Origin: Cochliopodium minus
Lineage: Eukaryota > Discosea > Himatismenida > Cochliopodiidae
Length of the DNA: 64,000 bases
Direction of reading: 5' to 3'
Assembly (NCBI GenBank): GCA_024220525.1
Contig: JAMYWO010000171.1
Location: 1,853-65,852 of the forward strand
Position 1 is the stretch's first letter; each line of letters begins with the position of its first letter. Positions 1-10,779 of this stretch are shown here, piece after piece. Both the position numbers and the translations under genes were made by a program. The notes beneath the pieces were generated by a model. The model was given only the letters and a program-made list of their open reading frames with translations. It searched no databases and was not told where the DNA came from.

Positions 1-286
1 TCAAATTGGCTAAAATCTTTGAAGGAGGTGATGGTGAAATTAAACAAGACATTCCAAAAGGTAAAAAAAAAATTATTATTTAATTTTTAAATGTACAATT
101 ATTATTTAATTTTTTCATTAATAATAATTTTTTTTTTTTTTTAAAGCTATTGCGCTTTTAGAAAGAGCTGCTGATCTTTTCCATGATGAAGCTAATCTTC
201 AATTAGGGGAAATTTTTCATAATGGAAAGCACGGAATTTCTGTTGATTCTGATAAAGGTGAAAAAAATAAAAAAATAAAAAAATGA
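1..286 (+). CDS. Sel1-like repeat protein, 3' part (partial at left edge)
   Basis: Reading from base 3 gives a Sel1/TPR-like stretch (KLAKIFEGGDGEIKQDI, then AIALLERAADLFHDEANLQLG and a third half repeat), joined across a GT-AG intron at about 61-146. Sel1 repeats are 36-44-residue helical hairpins that act as protein scaffolds. The frame stays open to a TGA at 284-286, but the last stretch is only Lys/Asn codons, and GGT|GAA at about 257 could be another donor. The true 3' end is therefore uncertain. The 5' part lies outside the window. The gene at 42212-45617 carries the same repeat family with similar wording (for example AxxYYKxAxxLG), so this may be a relative. The Sel1 assignment is well supported; the end is not. 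Confidence 0.6.
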
Positions 287-510
287 AAAAAATAAAAAAA
301 AAGGGTTGAATAAAATCAAATAAATAAATGAATAAATAAGTTTGAACAAAAATTGATATAAAAAAAAAATTTAATTTAAAAAATAAACTAAAAATTAATA
401 AATTAAAAATAAAATCAAATATGAATAAAATGGTATAAAAATAACTGATAATTTATTCAAAGTTTAAATTAAATGACAAAAACTCAAAAATTTTGAAAAA
501 TAAAAAATAC

Positions 511-845
511 TCAGAAGGCAAATGAAGAGGAGGATCCAAAAGGTCCCACTTGACAGGAGGATTTTCAATGAGATTCAAAAGATCGCGAGGAATCTTCTCG
601 CGTTTGTAATGAATATCATACCACTCTTCAACGAGATCAGTCTGACCGACATTGTCTTTGGAGGTGACGTAGATAATGACAGATTCATGGGTGAGGTAAT
701 TCGTCAAGATGTGGTGGATGAGTTTAGGGTCGAACACTTTGTAGTTGTAGGGATTTACTAGCACATCTTCTATTGGGCAGACTTGCATCCTTATGCTTAT
801 GTCTTGCACGTAGTTTGCACTGTTTTCTTTTTCCTTGTAGCGGAA
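511..845 (-). pseudogene. IDE: insulin-degrading-enzyme-like M16 protease, isolated middle exon (out of order)
   Basis: The reverse strand reads FRYKEKENSANYVQDISIRM, then a segment with EDVLVNPYNYKVFDP and LTHESVIIYVTSKDN, and ends LDPPLHLPSE. This is the insulysin/nardilysin region around residues 390-500 of the human enzyme (end of domain 2), including the LHLPxxN-type motif. An AG acceptor precedes the exon at about 846 and a GT donor follows at 510. The donor phase fits exactly the acceptor at 3072, giving LHLPSE|NPFLPKNFE, yet that exon lies upstream of this one in the direction of transcription. No N-terminal protease domain (HxxEH) is visible nearby. It is either a fragment displaced by misassembly at base 1147 or a true rearrangement. 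I label it broken because no continuous gene can be read as assembled. Confidence 0.75.
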
Positions 846-1026
846 CTAATAAAAAATAAAATTGTTTTTGAATTTTTTTGTTTTTTTTTTGAAAATTAAT
901 TGTATTTTATTTGATTTAATTCGCAGAACTGATAAAAAATATTGTGAATTTTTTTTATTTTTTATTTTTTATTTTTTTTGAAAATTATTTCATAAATTAT
1001 TTATGATCTAGTTTATTGTTGAATTT

Positions 1027-1089
1027 TTTTATTTTTTATTTTTTATTTTTTATTTTTTATTTTTTATTTTTTATTTTTTATTTTTTATT
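1027..1089. repeat. (ATTTTTT)n heptanucleotide repeat
   Basis: About nine direct copies of a 7-nt unit, A followed by six T, lie some 60 bp left of the ambiguous base at 1147. Such a tract is a likely site of slippage and of assembly error. Confidence 0.9.
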
Positions 1090-1820
1090 GCCTCCATTGT
1101 TTTTATTCTCACTGTTGTTATTGTTTGAATAATTATTATTGTCAGANAAAAATAAGAAATAAAAGTAATATTAAAAACTAAAATTGTAATTTATATTGTA
1201 AATAATTTAAAAAATAAAATTAAAAAAATAAATTAATTTCAATTAGGTAAAAAATCGAAAAATAAAAAAAAAAATCAATAAGATGAAAAATAATTAAAAA
1301 AAAATAAAAAGAAAAAACCCCTTTCATCTCCAATTTGGAAATAAGTGTTGACAGAACAATTCTTCTCATTTTTGTTGGTAGATACAACCTTGTAAAGAGA
1401 ATAGGGAGCCTGCAACTGAACGACTTTGATGTTGGCAAGGAGAGGAGAGTAGTTTTCATTGTGGAAAATTAATTTGTCGATTCCCTTTGATATTCTCAAC
1501 GAGTCTTCTGCTGTCAGGTTTCCCATTATGAGCGAATCATAAGACAGATCTTTTATATTTGTTTAAAATAAAATAACAAAAAAAAAATTTAGTAAATTTC
1601 TAAATTATATTCAAAAAAAATATAACTAATTTAATATCGAGCAAAAATTTGTAAATTAAATTTAAAAAAAAATTTCAAAAAAAATTTCAAAAAAATAAAT
1701 AAATTCATATAAAATAAATAAATTTTTTTTTTTCAACAAAATCAACAAAATAGTAACAAAATTAAAAACATCTATGTTTTAAAAAAATAAAAAAAAGAAA
1801 TGAAATTAAAATGAAATTAA

Positions 1821-1945
1821 AAATAACAAATTATTTAAAATAATAACAAATTATTTAAAAAAAATAACAAATTATTTAAAAAAAATAACAAATTATTTAA
1901 AAAAAATAACAAATTATTTAAAAAAATAACAAATTATTTCAAAAA
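1821..1945. repeat. about 21-nt minisatellite in an IDE intron
   Basis: Six near-identical direct copies of a unit containing ATAACAAATTATTTAAAA, differing mainly in the length of the A run. They lie inside the intron between the exons at 2304-2030 and 1549-1319. Confidence 0.9.
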
Positions 1946-2309
1946 AAAATAAAAAAAAGAAGAAGATAAATATTAAAAAATAATTTAAAAGATTTTAATA
2001 TTAAAAAATAAAAAATTTAAAAGATTTACTCTGGAAAAGAAGTTTGGAATGATCAACAAGCTGTTGATAAGAAATATCACCAACAGCATTGACATAGTCA
2101 TACATAGAAAATTTGGGAGTAAGGAGAAGAAGGGTGGAGTGGTAAGTGGAGTGTTCGTAAGGTTGGCTGAGGAGGTAGTTTTTGTAAGAGCGGGTCTTTT
2201 TTTCTTTGTAGATTTGGAATTGTTTCTCTGTGAATTTCAAGTTTTTGAACTCTTCTATTATGTAATAAACAAGCTCTTCTAATTTGTCGTTGAATCCAGA
2301 AACACTTTT

Positions 2310-2725
2310 TTTTTAAAGAAAAAATAAAAAATAAAATGAAAAATAAAATAATAAAAAAATAAATAAAATGAAAATAAAATAAAAATTTGATAATAAAATT
2401 TAATAAATAAATAAAATGAAAAATAAAATAGAAAAAATAAAAAAATAAAATGAAAAATAAAATAATCAAAAAATAAATAAATGAAACAAAAAATAAATAA
2501 AAATAAAAATAAATAAAATAAAATGAATAAAATAAAAATAAAATATAAAAAGATTATAATAAAAATAAATTAAATAAAATATAAAAATAAATAAAAAAAT
2601 AAATAAAATGAAAATAAAATAAAAATAAAAATAAAATGAAATAAAATTTAACAACAAAATGAATCTGTAAAATTAATAATTTATTATGATGGCAGTCCAC
2701 AAAAAATAAAAATAAATATAAAATA

Positions 2726-2759
<34 letters not shown>

Positions 2760-2760
2760 G
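2310..2760. repeat. AAATA-type simple repeat and a 29-A homopolymer
   Basis: The intron between the IDE exons at 3071-2763 and 2304-2030 is almost wholly A runs broken by single T or G bases. It ends in an uninterrupted run of about 29 A at 2728-2756. No coding signal is present. Confidence 0.85.
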
Positions 2761-3343
2761 ACTTTATGTCAAAGCCATTGGTGTTGTTGTCGATCTTGAA
2801 AGAGAGACCAGCCAAAAGAGCGAAATAACAATTCTTCTTGAGAAGCTGCTCCAACAACAAGTCGACGACGAGGGAAGACATGATGGCGTTGGGGGCGGAG
2901 GAGTAGGAGGGGGGAGAGAAGAAGTTGATGGAGATGTTTGCTTTGGGCTGGTTGAAGGTGAAGTCTTGTTTGTGCCACACTTTGCAGAACTTCTCTTCTC
3001 TTATCAGTTTTGGTATTTCTACTTTGCTGCTGACTTTTTTGATTTCAAAATTTTTTGGTAGAAAAGGATTTCTTTAATTTAAAAAAAGTAAATAAATGAA
3101 TAAATAAATAAATAATCAATATCAATAAATAAATAAATAAATAAAAAATAAAAAAATGAAAAAATAGAAACATAGAATTTTTTAAAATAAAAATAAAAAA
3201 AAAAATAAAAAAAAAAAACTGAAATTGAATCCAAATTAAGTTTCTTATTCATAAACAAACAAAGTAAAATATCTATTCTTTTTACAATAAATTCTATATT
3301 AACACTAAAATATATTTACCATAAAAGCTCCGATTAAACCGAA

Positions 3344-4596
3344 ATGAATAACCAACAACGTAATATACAATTCTTTAAATAAATAATTTTCAATTTAGCA
3401 TTTATATTTATAGAAAATTACTATGGTAACAAAATTCCATCAAGTTCTAGTTATTTCATCGATTATAAAATATTCATATTTAAGGCCAACAACAATATCC
3501 CCAACAGGGTTATCCACCACAACAAGGTTATCCGCCACAACAAGGTTATCCACAACAACAAGGATATTATGATCCACAGCAGGGTTATCAACAACAGGGG
3601 TATCCACAGCAAAGTTATCAACAACAACAATATCCACAAAATCAGCAAGGAGGATTTCAACAAGGATTTTATTCTCCACAATTTCAAAATCCTCAACAAG
3701 GATATCAGCAAAATCCACAAGGACAACAAGGCTTTCAACAAATTCCACAACAGGGACTCCAAGGTCAGCAAGGATTTCAGGGTCAGCAATTACAACAACA
3801 GGGATTTCAACAAAATCCACAAGGACAACAAGGCTTTCAACAAATTCCTCAACAAGGACTTCAGGGTCAACAAGGACAACAGGGGTTTAATCAACAAAAT
3901 GGTAGTTTTTCATAATTTAATTATTTAATTTTTACATTCTTTTTAGTTCAACCTCAAATAAATTTAGTTAAAGTACAAAAAGGGAATGTTATTTTGAGAT
4001 TTAAACAAGCTAAAGATTTAGTATTTTTTTTTTTTTTTAATTCAAAATATTATTCAAAATATTTAAATGTTTTGATATCAAAGATAGCAGCCGATAACAA
4101 TGGTAAAAGTGATCCATACGTGAGATTAGAATTTCAAGGTAAAACATGGAAATCAAAAGTGATAAAAAGTAATTTGACACCTGTTTGGAACGAAACTTTA
4201 AATTTCGAACTTGTTAATATTGATCAAACTACCATAATTCCTATCAAAGTAATGGATCATGATTTGGTAAGTAAAGATGATCCAATAGGTTATCTTGGTA
4301 ATTGAATTCTATTGAAATAATTTTAAAAATTTATATTTCTCTTTTATTTCTGAAAAGCTCTACCTGTTGCTGGTTTGACTGCTGGTGTGGAAAAATCATG
4401 TTGGTATCCCCTTGAAAAAGTTCCAAAAGGACAAATCGAAATTTCAATCACTAGTGATTTCACCATTCCTTCTTGCGACAAAAGTGTTTATGAGAATAAT
4501 GCTCTCAGTTTCCATAATCATAATCTTCAAGTTTATGATCCAATCACTTTTGATTTTAAAAACAAAAAGATAAAATTGAAAAATTTGAACAAATAA
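3344..4596 (+). CDS. Q/G/Y/P-rich N-terminus plus single C2 domain protein
   Basis: The second exon (3485 to about 3901) encodes a low-complexity tract of repeated QGYPPQQGY / QQGFQQNPQG units, about 140 residues rich in Gln, Gly, Pro, Tyr and Phe. After an intron comes a C2 domain: NVILRFKQAKDL, IAADNNGKSDPYVRLEF, TPVWNETLNFEL and VMDHDLVSKDDPIGYLG, which keep the Asp residues that bind Ca2+ in C2 loops 1 and 3. A C-terminal tail of about 80 residues starts ALPVAGLTAG. C2 domains bind phospholipid, often in a Ca2+-dependent way, so a membrane-associated role is likely. Tyr/Gly/Pro/Gln-rich tails on C2 proteins resemble those of annexins and plant SRC2-like proteins. The start at 3344 (MNNQQ) is inferred: its donor at 3360 gives the phase that the Q-rich frame needs. 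Introns lie at about 3360-3484, 3901-3946, 4021-4083 and 4292-4358. Confidence 0.85.
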
Positions 4597-4742
4597 AATA
4601 ATTTTTTTGAAATAAAGACTCATTTCAATCTCCCAATACATTCTGTAAATACATCCATTTCAATAATTTTTTTTTATATTTTTCTTAGAATCCATATATA
4701 AAAAAAAAATAGTGTTTATTTGTTAATATTGCGTGAATATAA

Positions 4743-7700
4743 ATGGATGACAACATATATGATCAACCATATTTATCACAATATCATAAAAATGACATTA
4801 TAGAAGAAGATGAAATAACATATGGTTCTCCCATCAAAAAATTGGAGATATTCAACAATTATAAAAATTCCAAAATCAAAGAGAGAAAAAGAAAGAATAT
4901 TCAGCATAATAATGATCCATTGAATAAAGGGAATAAACATACATCAGTTTATGATCCCAGCATAGATGATCTGTTGAAATTGATAGAGATAGATAAAAAA
5001 GATTTAGGAAACAATTTTTCAAATTATAATATGGAGGATGAGGAGATGGAAGATGAAGATGAATCAACAAAAGAAACATCAAGGGAAGAATCAGAAGAGA
5101 GAATAATCGTTATCAAAAATTCGGAAGCAATAATACAGAGAAATCAAATAAAACAAGAGATGATCAATACAAAAGGGGATGATATAGAGATATCTGTCCA
5201 AAAAAAGATCAAGATAGAGGATAAGAAGGAAATAGCGAAGAAAGACTCTCTCATTAAGATATTATCCTTGATTGTGATGGAAGTAAAAGAAGAAGATGTG
5301 AGTGCAGGAAAAGGGAAAGAGATATATCATTTCAAAGAAACGGTAATTAATAAAATAATGAAATTAAAAATTAAAAAAAAAAATAAAAAAATAAAAAAAA
5401 ATTTGATTTCATTTCAAAAACAAAAAAAAAGGTCATCACATGCAAAGTTATTGAAGGAGGTGTTTATATCATTCATTTAAGAGATATGTGGAGAGAATCA
5501 AACATAGATGAAGGAGACAAGATTAATGTAATAATAGAGGATAATGTGGTGGAGAAACACATTATTGTGGATAACGCTAAAAACAAAATAATAGTTTATC
5601 CTGAAACAGTCATTAATGTTACGAGTATAGTAGGTTCTTTGTTGCAAAGCAGGCAATGTTCAAGGCTGGGTTATTTGAAAAATATAACTTCTTCTGTAAA
5701 AAATTTTTAATTTTATTTTATTTTAATAATCATAATTTGTTATTTTTTATAATTTTTATAATTTTTTATTTTTAATATTTAATTTTGTTTTTGTTTTTAT
5801 TTAGGGAGAATCTTCTGAAAGGTTGATAGTTGGGAGTATTGTACACAAAGTATTTGAAAATTGTATTTCTAGCAACGACTTTTCGAAAAAGAACCTCCAA
5901 AAAGAAAAAGAAAGTGCAATAAAATCGCAACTATCTCACATGTAACCTTTTTTTTTTTTTTAAAAAATATTTTTGATAAAATTATTAAATGTTACAAAGA
6001 GCTCCCTTGGGAATAGAGAATATAAATGAAACAGTGGACAAACACATAGAAAAATTAGAGTTGTGGTACTTGAACTACTTTCTGCCTGTTGCTCCCAAAG
6101 AAGTTATTATGGAAAATAATACCAAAATAAAATTTTCTTTTACAAAATTAATCAGTGCTGAGCAAAGTATAAAGTCATCAACATATGGGATATCGTAAGA
6201 ATAAATAAAAAAATATTAATAAAAAATGTAACAATTCATATTAGTGGACAAATTGATGCAGTTTTCCAAATTAAATATAACAAACAAGAAGGCAAATTTT
6301 ATAAAGAAGTAACCGAATTGGCTCCATTAGAGCTGAAAACAGGGTCTGCTAATATTTATAACTTTAAGGGACATGCTGCACAAGTTTACCTTTACATTCT
6401 ATTAATGGAAGAAAGATACAGTAATCACCAAATTAACTTTTTAAAGATTTATTTTCTAAAAAAATAATTTTTTTTTTTAATTATATTTAGACACAAAGTT
6501 AACGAATGGGTTCTTACTTTATGCAAATGAGAAAGACAAACAAGAAGATTCTTTTATGGCGATCAAAATGAATACAATGAGTTCGATAGGTCTTCTCAAT
6601 CTAAGAAACAACATTTCAAAGGCGTTGAATCAATCCCGCATACCCAAAATGATAGAAGATTCTTCAGTTTGTAAAAAATGTTTCAGTAAGACTGAATGTT
6701 CTTTGTTTTATGCTGCTTTTCCTCATGATCCTCAATCTACTGCTAGTCAAAAGTTTTTCACTCAAACACAAACCACCATCAAAAAATCTGACTCCAATAA
6801 TATGGCACTGGAGCTTACCAAACATATTCCCACTTCTCACCTCGAATTTTTTAGAAAATGGAGAAATTTGTTGAATTTAGAAATAAATTTCATCAAAAAG
6901 GAGAAAAAAGAAAACTCCTTGCAAGTAAAGTATGAAGGCCAAAAAATCCTTTTCAACAAAACTCAAAACTCACAAGTTACAAAGCCGATTCTCCTTGAGT
7001 CTGAGCAGAATCTCCAAGAAGGAAACACGTTGGTGATTAAAAATGTTCCGCCTAACAGACCTAACCAACCAAATTTCTTCAAAAAAGCTGCACAAAATTT
7101 AGCTCTCAAACGTACCAACTCCTCAGGAAATAACGTTCCTCTCAAATCTCAAATAGGCGCTCCTCTAAAATCTCCAAACCTCACAAAAAATTTTCCTTTA
7201 AAATCTCATATTAATACCTTAAATTCACAAAGACCTCCTTTCAAACAAAACTCTCCACTCCCTGTTTTGGAAAAATCACATTCCCTTTCACAATTAAACT
7301 ATCTCAAAAATAACGAAAATCACAAAGAATCAGAAACAGTAGAGAAGAAACTGTACATATTTACCACTCCGGATGATCAAACCAATAACTTTTGTAAAGG
7401 AGACAACATAACTCTGAGCACTAATGATTATTTTGGCCTTTCTTCTGGTAAAAGAAATATTTTTAAAGATAATTTTTTTTAAATCTTTTTTTTTTTAAAA
7501 AATAGGAATTATTGATGAGATTACAAAAACCCAACTTATTGTTGAATTTAAAAATCTTCAAATTCCTCCTATAAAAATCAGTGAAAATGACTTTAGGGGA
7601 ATATGTGAGATGGAAATAGAAGATCTGGTCCCCCAGTCCTTCAAATCTGAAAATATTGTAAATTTCAACAACACAAACATTAATATGAATAATAACACAA

Positions 7701-10440
7701 ACATTAGCACTAACAAGAAAATCCCAAATGTTAGCACTAATAATAATTATATTTCTCCTCCTGTCAGTAATAATTCTTTAAATCGAACTTTTAATGGTTC
7801 TAATGTCAAAGTTTTCACAAACAACAAATTCGCTAACAACAGCATCAACAACTTTAATAAAGGGAACAGCAATAACAATAACATTAGCACCAACATTAAT
7901 AACAATTATAACAACAACATAAGGAATGTAATCAACAATAACAATAATATTAAAAACATCAACAATAACATCAACAATAATATTAACAATAACAACAATA
8001 GTATTCATAGTGTTATTAAGAATTTTCCTCTCACAAAAAAATTCAAGGTGCTTTCTTTTGAGGAAAGAGAGAAAATAATCAAGGAGTTCGACTGGATCAT
8101 CCAAAAGCAAAACAAGTTTGTGGGCAAAACGTTGATGTACAACAACCTCATCAGACTCTTCGACAGCAACCACAGCGAAGAAAACAATTTAAAAAATAAC
8201 AACAACAATAACAACAATATTAATAAAAATAATAATATTAATATCAATAAAAGTAATAACATTAATAAAAATAATAACAAAGAAGAACTTTTGTTGAATC
8301 AACAATTTTCTTTTGAAAATATCCAAAATTTGAAGAGATCTGTCATCAATTTGGAACCTCCTTCTTTCACTCCTTTGTCCGAGGATGATCACGAATTTCT
8401 GCTGCAGAACACTGCCACTTTAAATCCTGATCAGCAACAAGCTATCAAGAAAGTTCTCGAAGCTGAAAACTATGCTCTCATACAAGTAAAATTCTTCTTT
8501 AAAAAAAAATTTCAAAATTTTATGAAAATTTTTTTTTAGGGAATGCCTGGTAAAATTTATTTTAATTCAATATTTTTTTTTTTTTTTATCAATAATTATT
8601 CATTTTATTTTATTTTTATTAATTTATTTTTTAATTTGATTAAATATTTTTTTTATTGAAATTTTATTTTTTAATTTAATTTTTTTAAACATTTTATGAA
8701 ATTTTATTTTTTGATTTATTTTTAATTTTATTTTGAAGAAAAATTTTTTTTTTAAATATTTATTTTTTAATTAAACATTTTTTTTATTGAAATTTTTATA
8801 AAACATTTTTTTTTGAAACAAAAAGGGACAGGAAAATCTTACACGATATCTCATCTCATCAAAATCCTAGTCAAAAAAAACAAGAGAGTGTTTCTCTCCG
8901 CCTTCACCAACAGCGCCCTCGACTCACTCCTCCAAAAGCTGGCAGATCTCCAACTAGATTTCGTAAGAATCGCACCCAAATCAAACAAAGTGAAAAAAGA
9001 AATCAGACCTTACATTTTGGAGAACAAAATGTCCGACAACAACATTTCTGATGTCCGTTCTTATCGGAATTATTTTTCTTCCATTCATATTTGGGCCACT
9101 ACTCCCTTTTCTGCCAACCATTCTTCTCTTCAGAACAAAATTTTTGACTATTGTTTAATTGATGAGGCTTCTCAGTTGACCCTTCCTGTAATTTCCATAT
9201 TTTTTTATTAAAAAAAACTAATTTAATTTATTTTATTTTAAAAATATTTTTTCCTTTCAAATTTTATTTTTTTTTTTTGATGTTTTATTTAATTATTATT
9301 TTTCATCTTTTTTTTTTATTTTTCATTTTTTTTTTACAGGCCGTTTTGGGACCTTTGAGGTTTGCTAAAAAGTTCGTTTTGATAGGTGATCATTACCAAT
9401 TAAACCCTCTCGTTAAAAATCCATCAGCAAAACAAAAAGGCAAAAAATTGAAAAAATTTTTATTTTATTTTTATTTTTTTTAATTTTTTTTCATTTTTTT
9501 TATTTTTTTTTAATTTTTTTTAATTTTTTATTTTTTTTAATTTTTTAAATAAATAGGATTGGATGAAAGTTTGTTTAAAATTTTGCAGAATTATTATCCG
9601 GAGAGTCTTGTTAAGATGAAATATCAGTACAGAATGAACAGTGACATTATGCTCATTTCCAACCAAATTTATTACCATGACAGTATGATGTGTGGTTCCC
9701 AAGGACAAGCACTGGTAAAAAAAAAGTTTTTATTTAATTTTTATTTTTTTTTACATTTTTTATTTATTGGATTTTTTATTTTTTTATTTTTTTAATAATT
9801 TTAAAAGTCAAAGTTGAACATCCCAAATTATGGTTTCATAACAAAAAAATGGATTAAAAATGTTTTGGATCCAGAGTATGTTTCCCCTTTAAAAACTTTT
9901 TTTTTTTTAATTAATTCAATCTATTTTTCTCCTCCATTTAATAGAAGAAGAGTGGTCTTTATAAACACTCAAAAGTGGAAAGAAAATAAAAATGGTTTCA
10001 ATATAAAATCAGAGAAAGAAGATGACAGACTCAAAGAATCTAAAATTGTTGCCGAGATAATCAAAGAGGGAACGCTCCTTGGAGGTTTCGACGCCAACGA
10101 GATAGGAATCATCACGCCTTTCAGAGCTCAGATAAAAGAAATCAACTGTGAACTAAGAAACAATTGCAAGGAGACAGATTACTTGGATAAAATCGAAATT
10201 TCGACTATTGATAAGTTTCAAGGCAGAGATAAGAGTCTCATCATTATTTCTCTTTGTTTCTATGATGAATCTCAACTTTTTGATGAAGTTTTGGCTTATC
10301 AGTGGAACCGTTTGAATGTTGCCTTCACGAGGGCAAAGCACAAAATGATTGTGGTTGCTGGGCATCATCAGAAGTTCGTCAAGAACTTTTCTGAGCTTGT
10401 GGAGTTGGCAAGACTCAACAACTTTATTTTTGAGTTTTAA
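4743..10440 (+). CDS. DNA2: DNA2 nuclease-helicase
   Basis: DNA2 trims 5' flaps of Okazaki fragments and resects double-strand breaks, with a RecB-type nuclease and an SF1 helicase in one chain. An acidic, disordered region of about 200 residues comes first. The nuclease follows: RQCSRLGYL (first Fe-S Cys), GSIVHKVFE, YGIS|GQIDAVF, LELKTG, HAAQVYLYILLMEERY, and the other Fe-S cysteines in CKKCFSKTEC. After an Asn-rich insert (about 7650-8010 and 8190-8280) comes the helicase: PDQQQAIKKVLEAENYALIQ, Walker A GMPGTGKS, Walker B CLIDEASQ, LIGDHYQLNPLV, KYQYRMNSDI, STIDKFQGRDKS and LNVAFTRAKHKM. The protein is about 1,500 residues, in many exons with introns of mostly 50-70 nt. The Walker A motif is split by two introns around a 10-nt microexon (8540-8549). 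All catalytic motifs are present, so the gene looks functional. The Asn inserts are typical of AT-rich protist proteins. Confidence 0.96.
7655..8010 (+). repeat. AAC/AAT triplet-rich coding tract in DNA2
   Basis: An imperfect AAC/AAT run encodes an Asn-rich spacer between the nuclease Fe-S region and the helicase core. A second, shorter tract lies at about 8190-8280. Confidence 0.9.
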
Positions 10441-10666
10441 AATGACTCAAATCTTTGTTTAATTTATTTGTAAATAAACTTTTTAAAAAAAAAAACTTGT
10501 TTGTAATTGATTTATCATTCAAAATAATTAACAAAATGAATCCATTTCAAAACATAAATATTTTTTATTTTGATTTTTATAAAGGAGATAAAGGTTCTTT
10601 TTTCCAAATAAAAAATATTTTATCCTTCCACTCCTTTATATTTTCCATTATTTCAATCCATTCTTT
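10441..10666. other. AT-rich spacer between DNA2 and OST4
   Basis: This is the 3' flank shared by DNA2 (ends 10440) and the convergent OST4 gene (ends 10667). A forward reading beginning MNPFQ at about 10535 runs antisense into OST4 but has no coding character that I trust. Nothing else is seen. Confidence 0.5.
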
Positions 10667-10759
10667 TTAGTCAGAGATGTAGTGGTAGAAGATTATCAAA
10701 ATAAAGATAAGAATCCCCATTGTGTTTGCAAATAAGCTCAATTGTTTATCTTCAATCAT
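10667..10759 (-). CDS. OST4: OST4-like oligosaccharyltransferase microprotein
   Basis: The reverse strand carries a 30-codon open frame: MIEDKQLSLFANTMGI followed by the hydrophobic run LIFILIIFYHYISD. This matches the OST4 subunit almost position by position (human MITDVQLAIFANMLG..., then a membrane helix ending LYHYV). OST4 is a single-pass ER membrane protein of about 30-40 residues that stabilises the catalytic STT3 subunit of the N-glycosylation complex. The ATG at 10759 is chosen because family members begin MI(S/T)D. Upstream in-frame ATGs (10765, 10768, 10777 and others) would add only a Met/Leu-rich extension after an in-frame TAA. There is no intron. At 30 residues it is at the short end for the family and lacks the usual polar tail. 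The match is by eye but covers the whole chain. Confidence 0.85.
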   Translation of the reverse strand: MIEDKQLSLFANTMGILIFILIIFYHYISD

Positions 10760-10779
10760 CATCATCAATAAATTCATCA

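Larger units (their letters stand above)
1319..3071 (-). pseudogene. IDE: insulin-degrading-enzyme-like M16 protease, domain 3 exons without ends
   Basis: Three reverse-strand exons can be joined in frame: about 3071-2763 (NPFLPKNFEIKK, FCKVWHKQDFTFNQPKA, FFSPPSYSSAPNA, LLAGLSFKIDNN), 2304-2030 (VSGFNDKLEELVYYIIEEFK, LLSQPYEHSTYHST) and 1549-1319 (NLSYDSLIMGNLTAEDSL, then SVNTYFQIGD). They match human IDE from about residue 500 to 770 (compare LWFKQDD, AGLSYDL, HGNITK, IYYQTD). The N-terminal catalytic half and the last 200 or so residues are missing. The upstream side runs into the promoter of the C2 gene at 3344 and the downstream side into the ambiguous base at 1147. The introns are swollen with A-rich repeats. 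It is a fragment as assembled, and the missing middle exon lies at 511-845. Confidence 0.75.

Noticed and set aside
1821-1945. Possible CRISPR-like array
   Set aside because: The unit repeats have no unique spacers of constant length and lie in a eukaryotic intron; it is a minisatellite.
3440-3820. Reverse-strand frames with repeated VVDNPVVD / LWITLLW patterns
   Set aside because: They are shadows of the Gln-rich repeat of the C2 gene on the forward strand; the pattern is the complement of CAA/CCA/GGT codon repeats.
4876-5082. Reverse frame opposite the DNA2 N-terminus
   Set aside because: It has no splice support and no similarity, and it overlaps the acidic N-terminal exon of DNA2.
7778-8392. 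Hydrophobic reverse-strand frames (Val/Ile/Leu runs) suggesting membrane proteins
   Set aside because: They arise only as complements of Asn-codon runs in DNA2. The same applies to the frames at 48076-48393 opposite the RBM26-type gene.
10455-10730. Forward reading beginning MNPFQ and ending NPHCVCK
   Set aside because: It is antisense to the convincing OST4 frame, with poor codon character and no recognised similarity.
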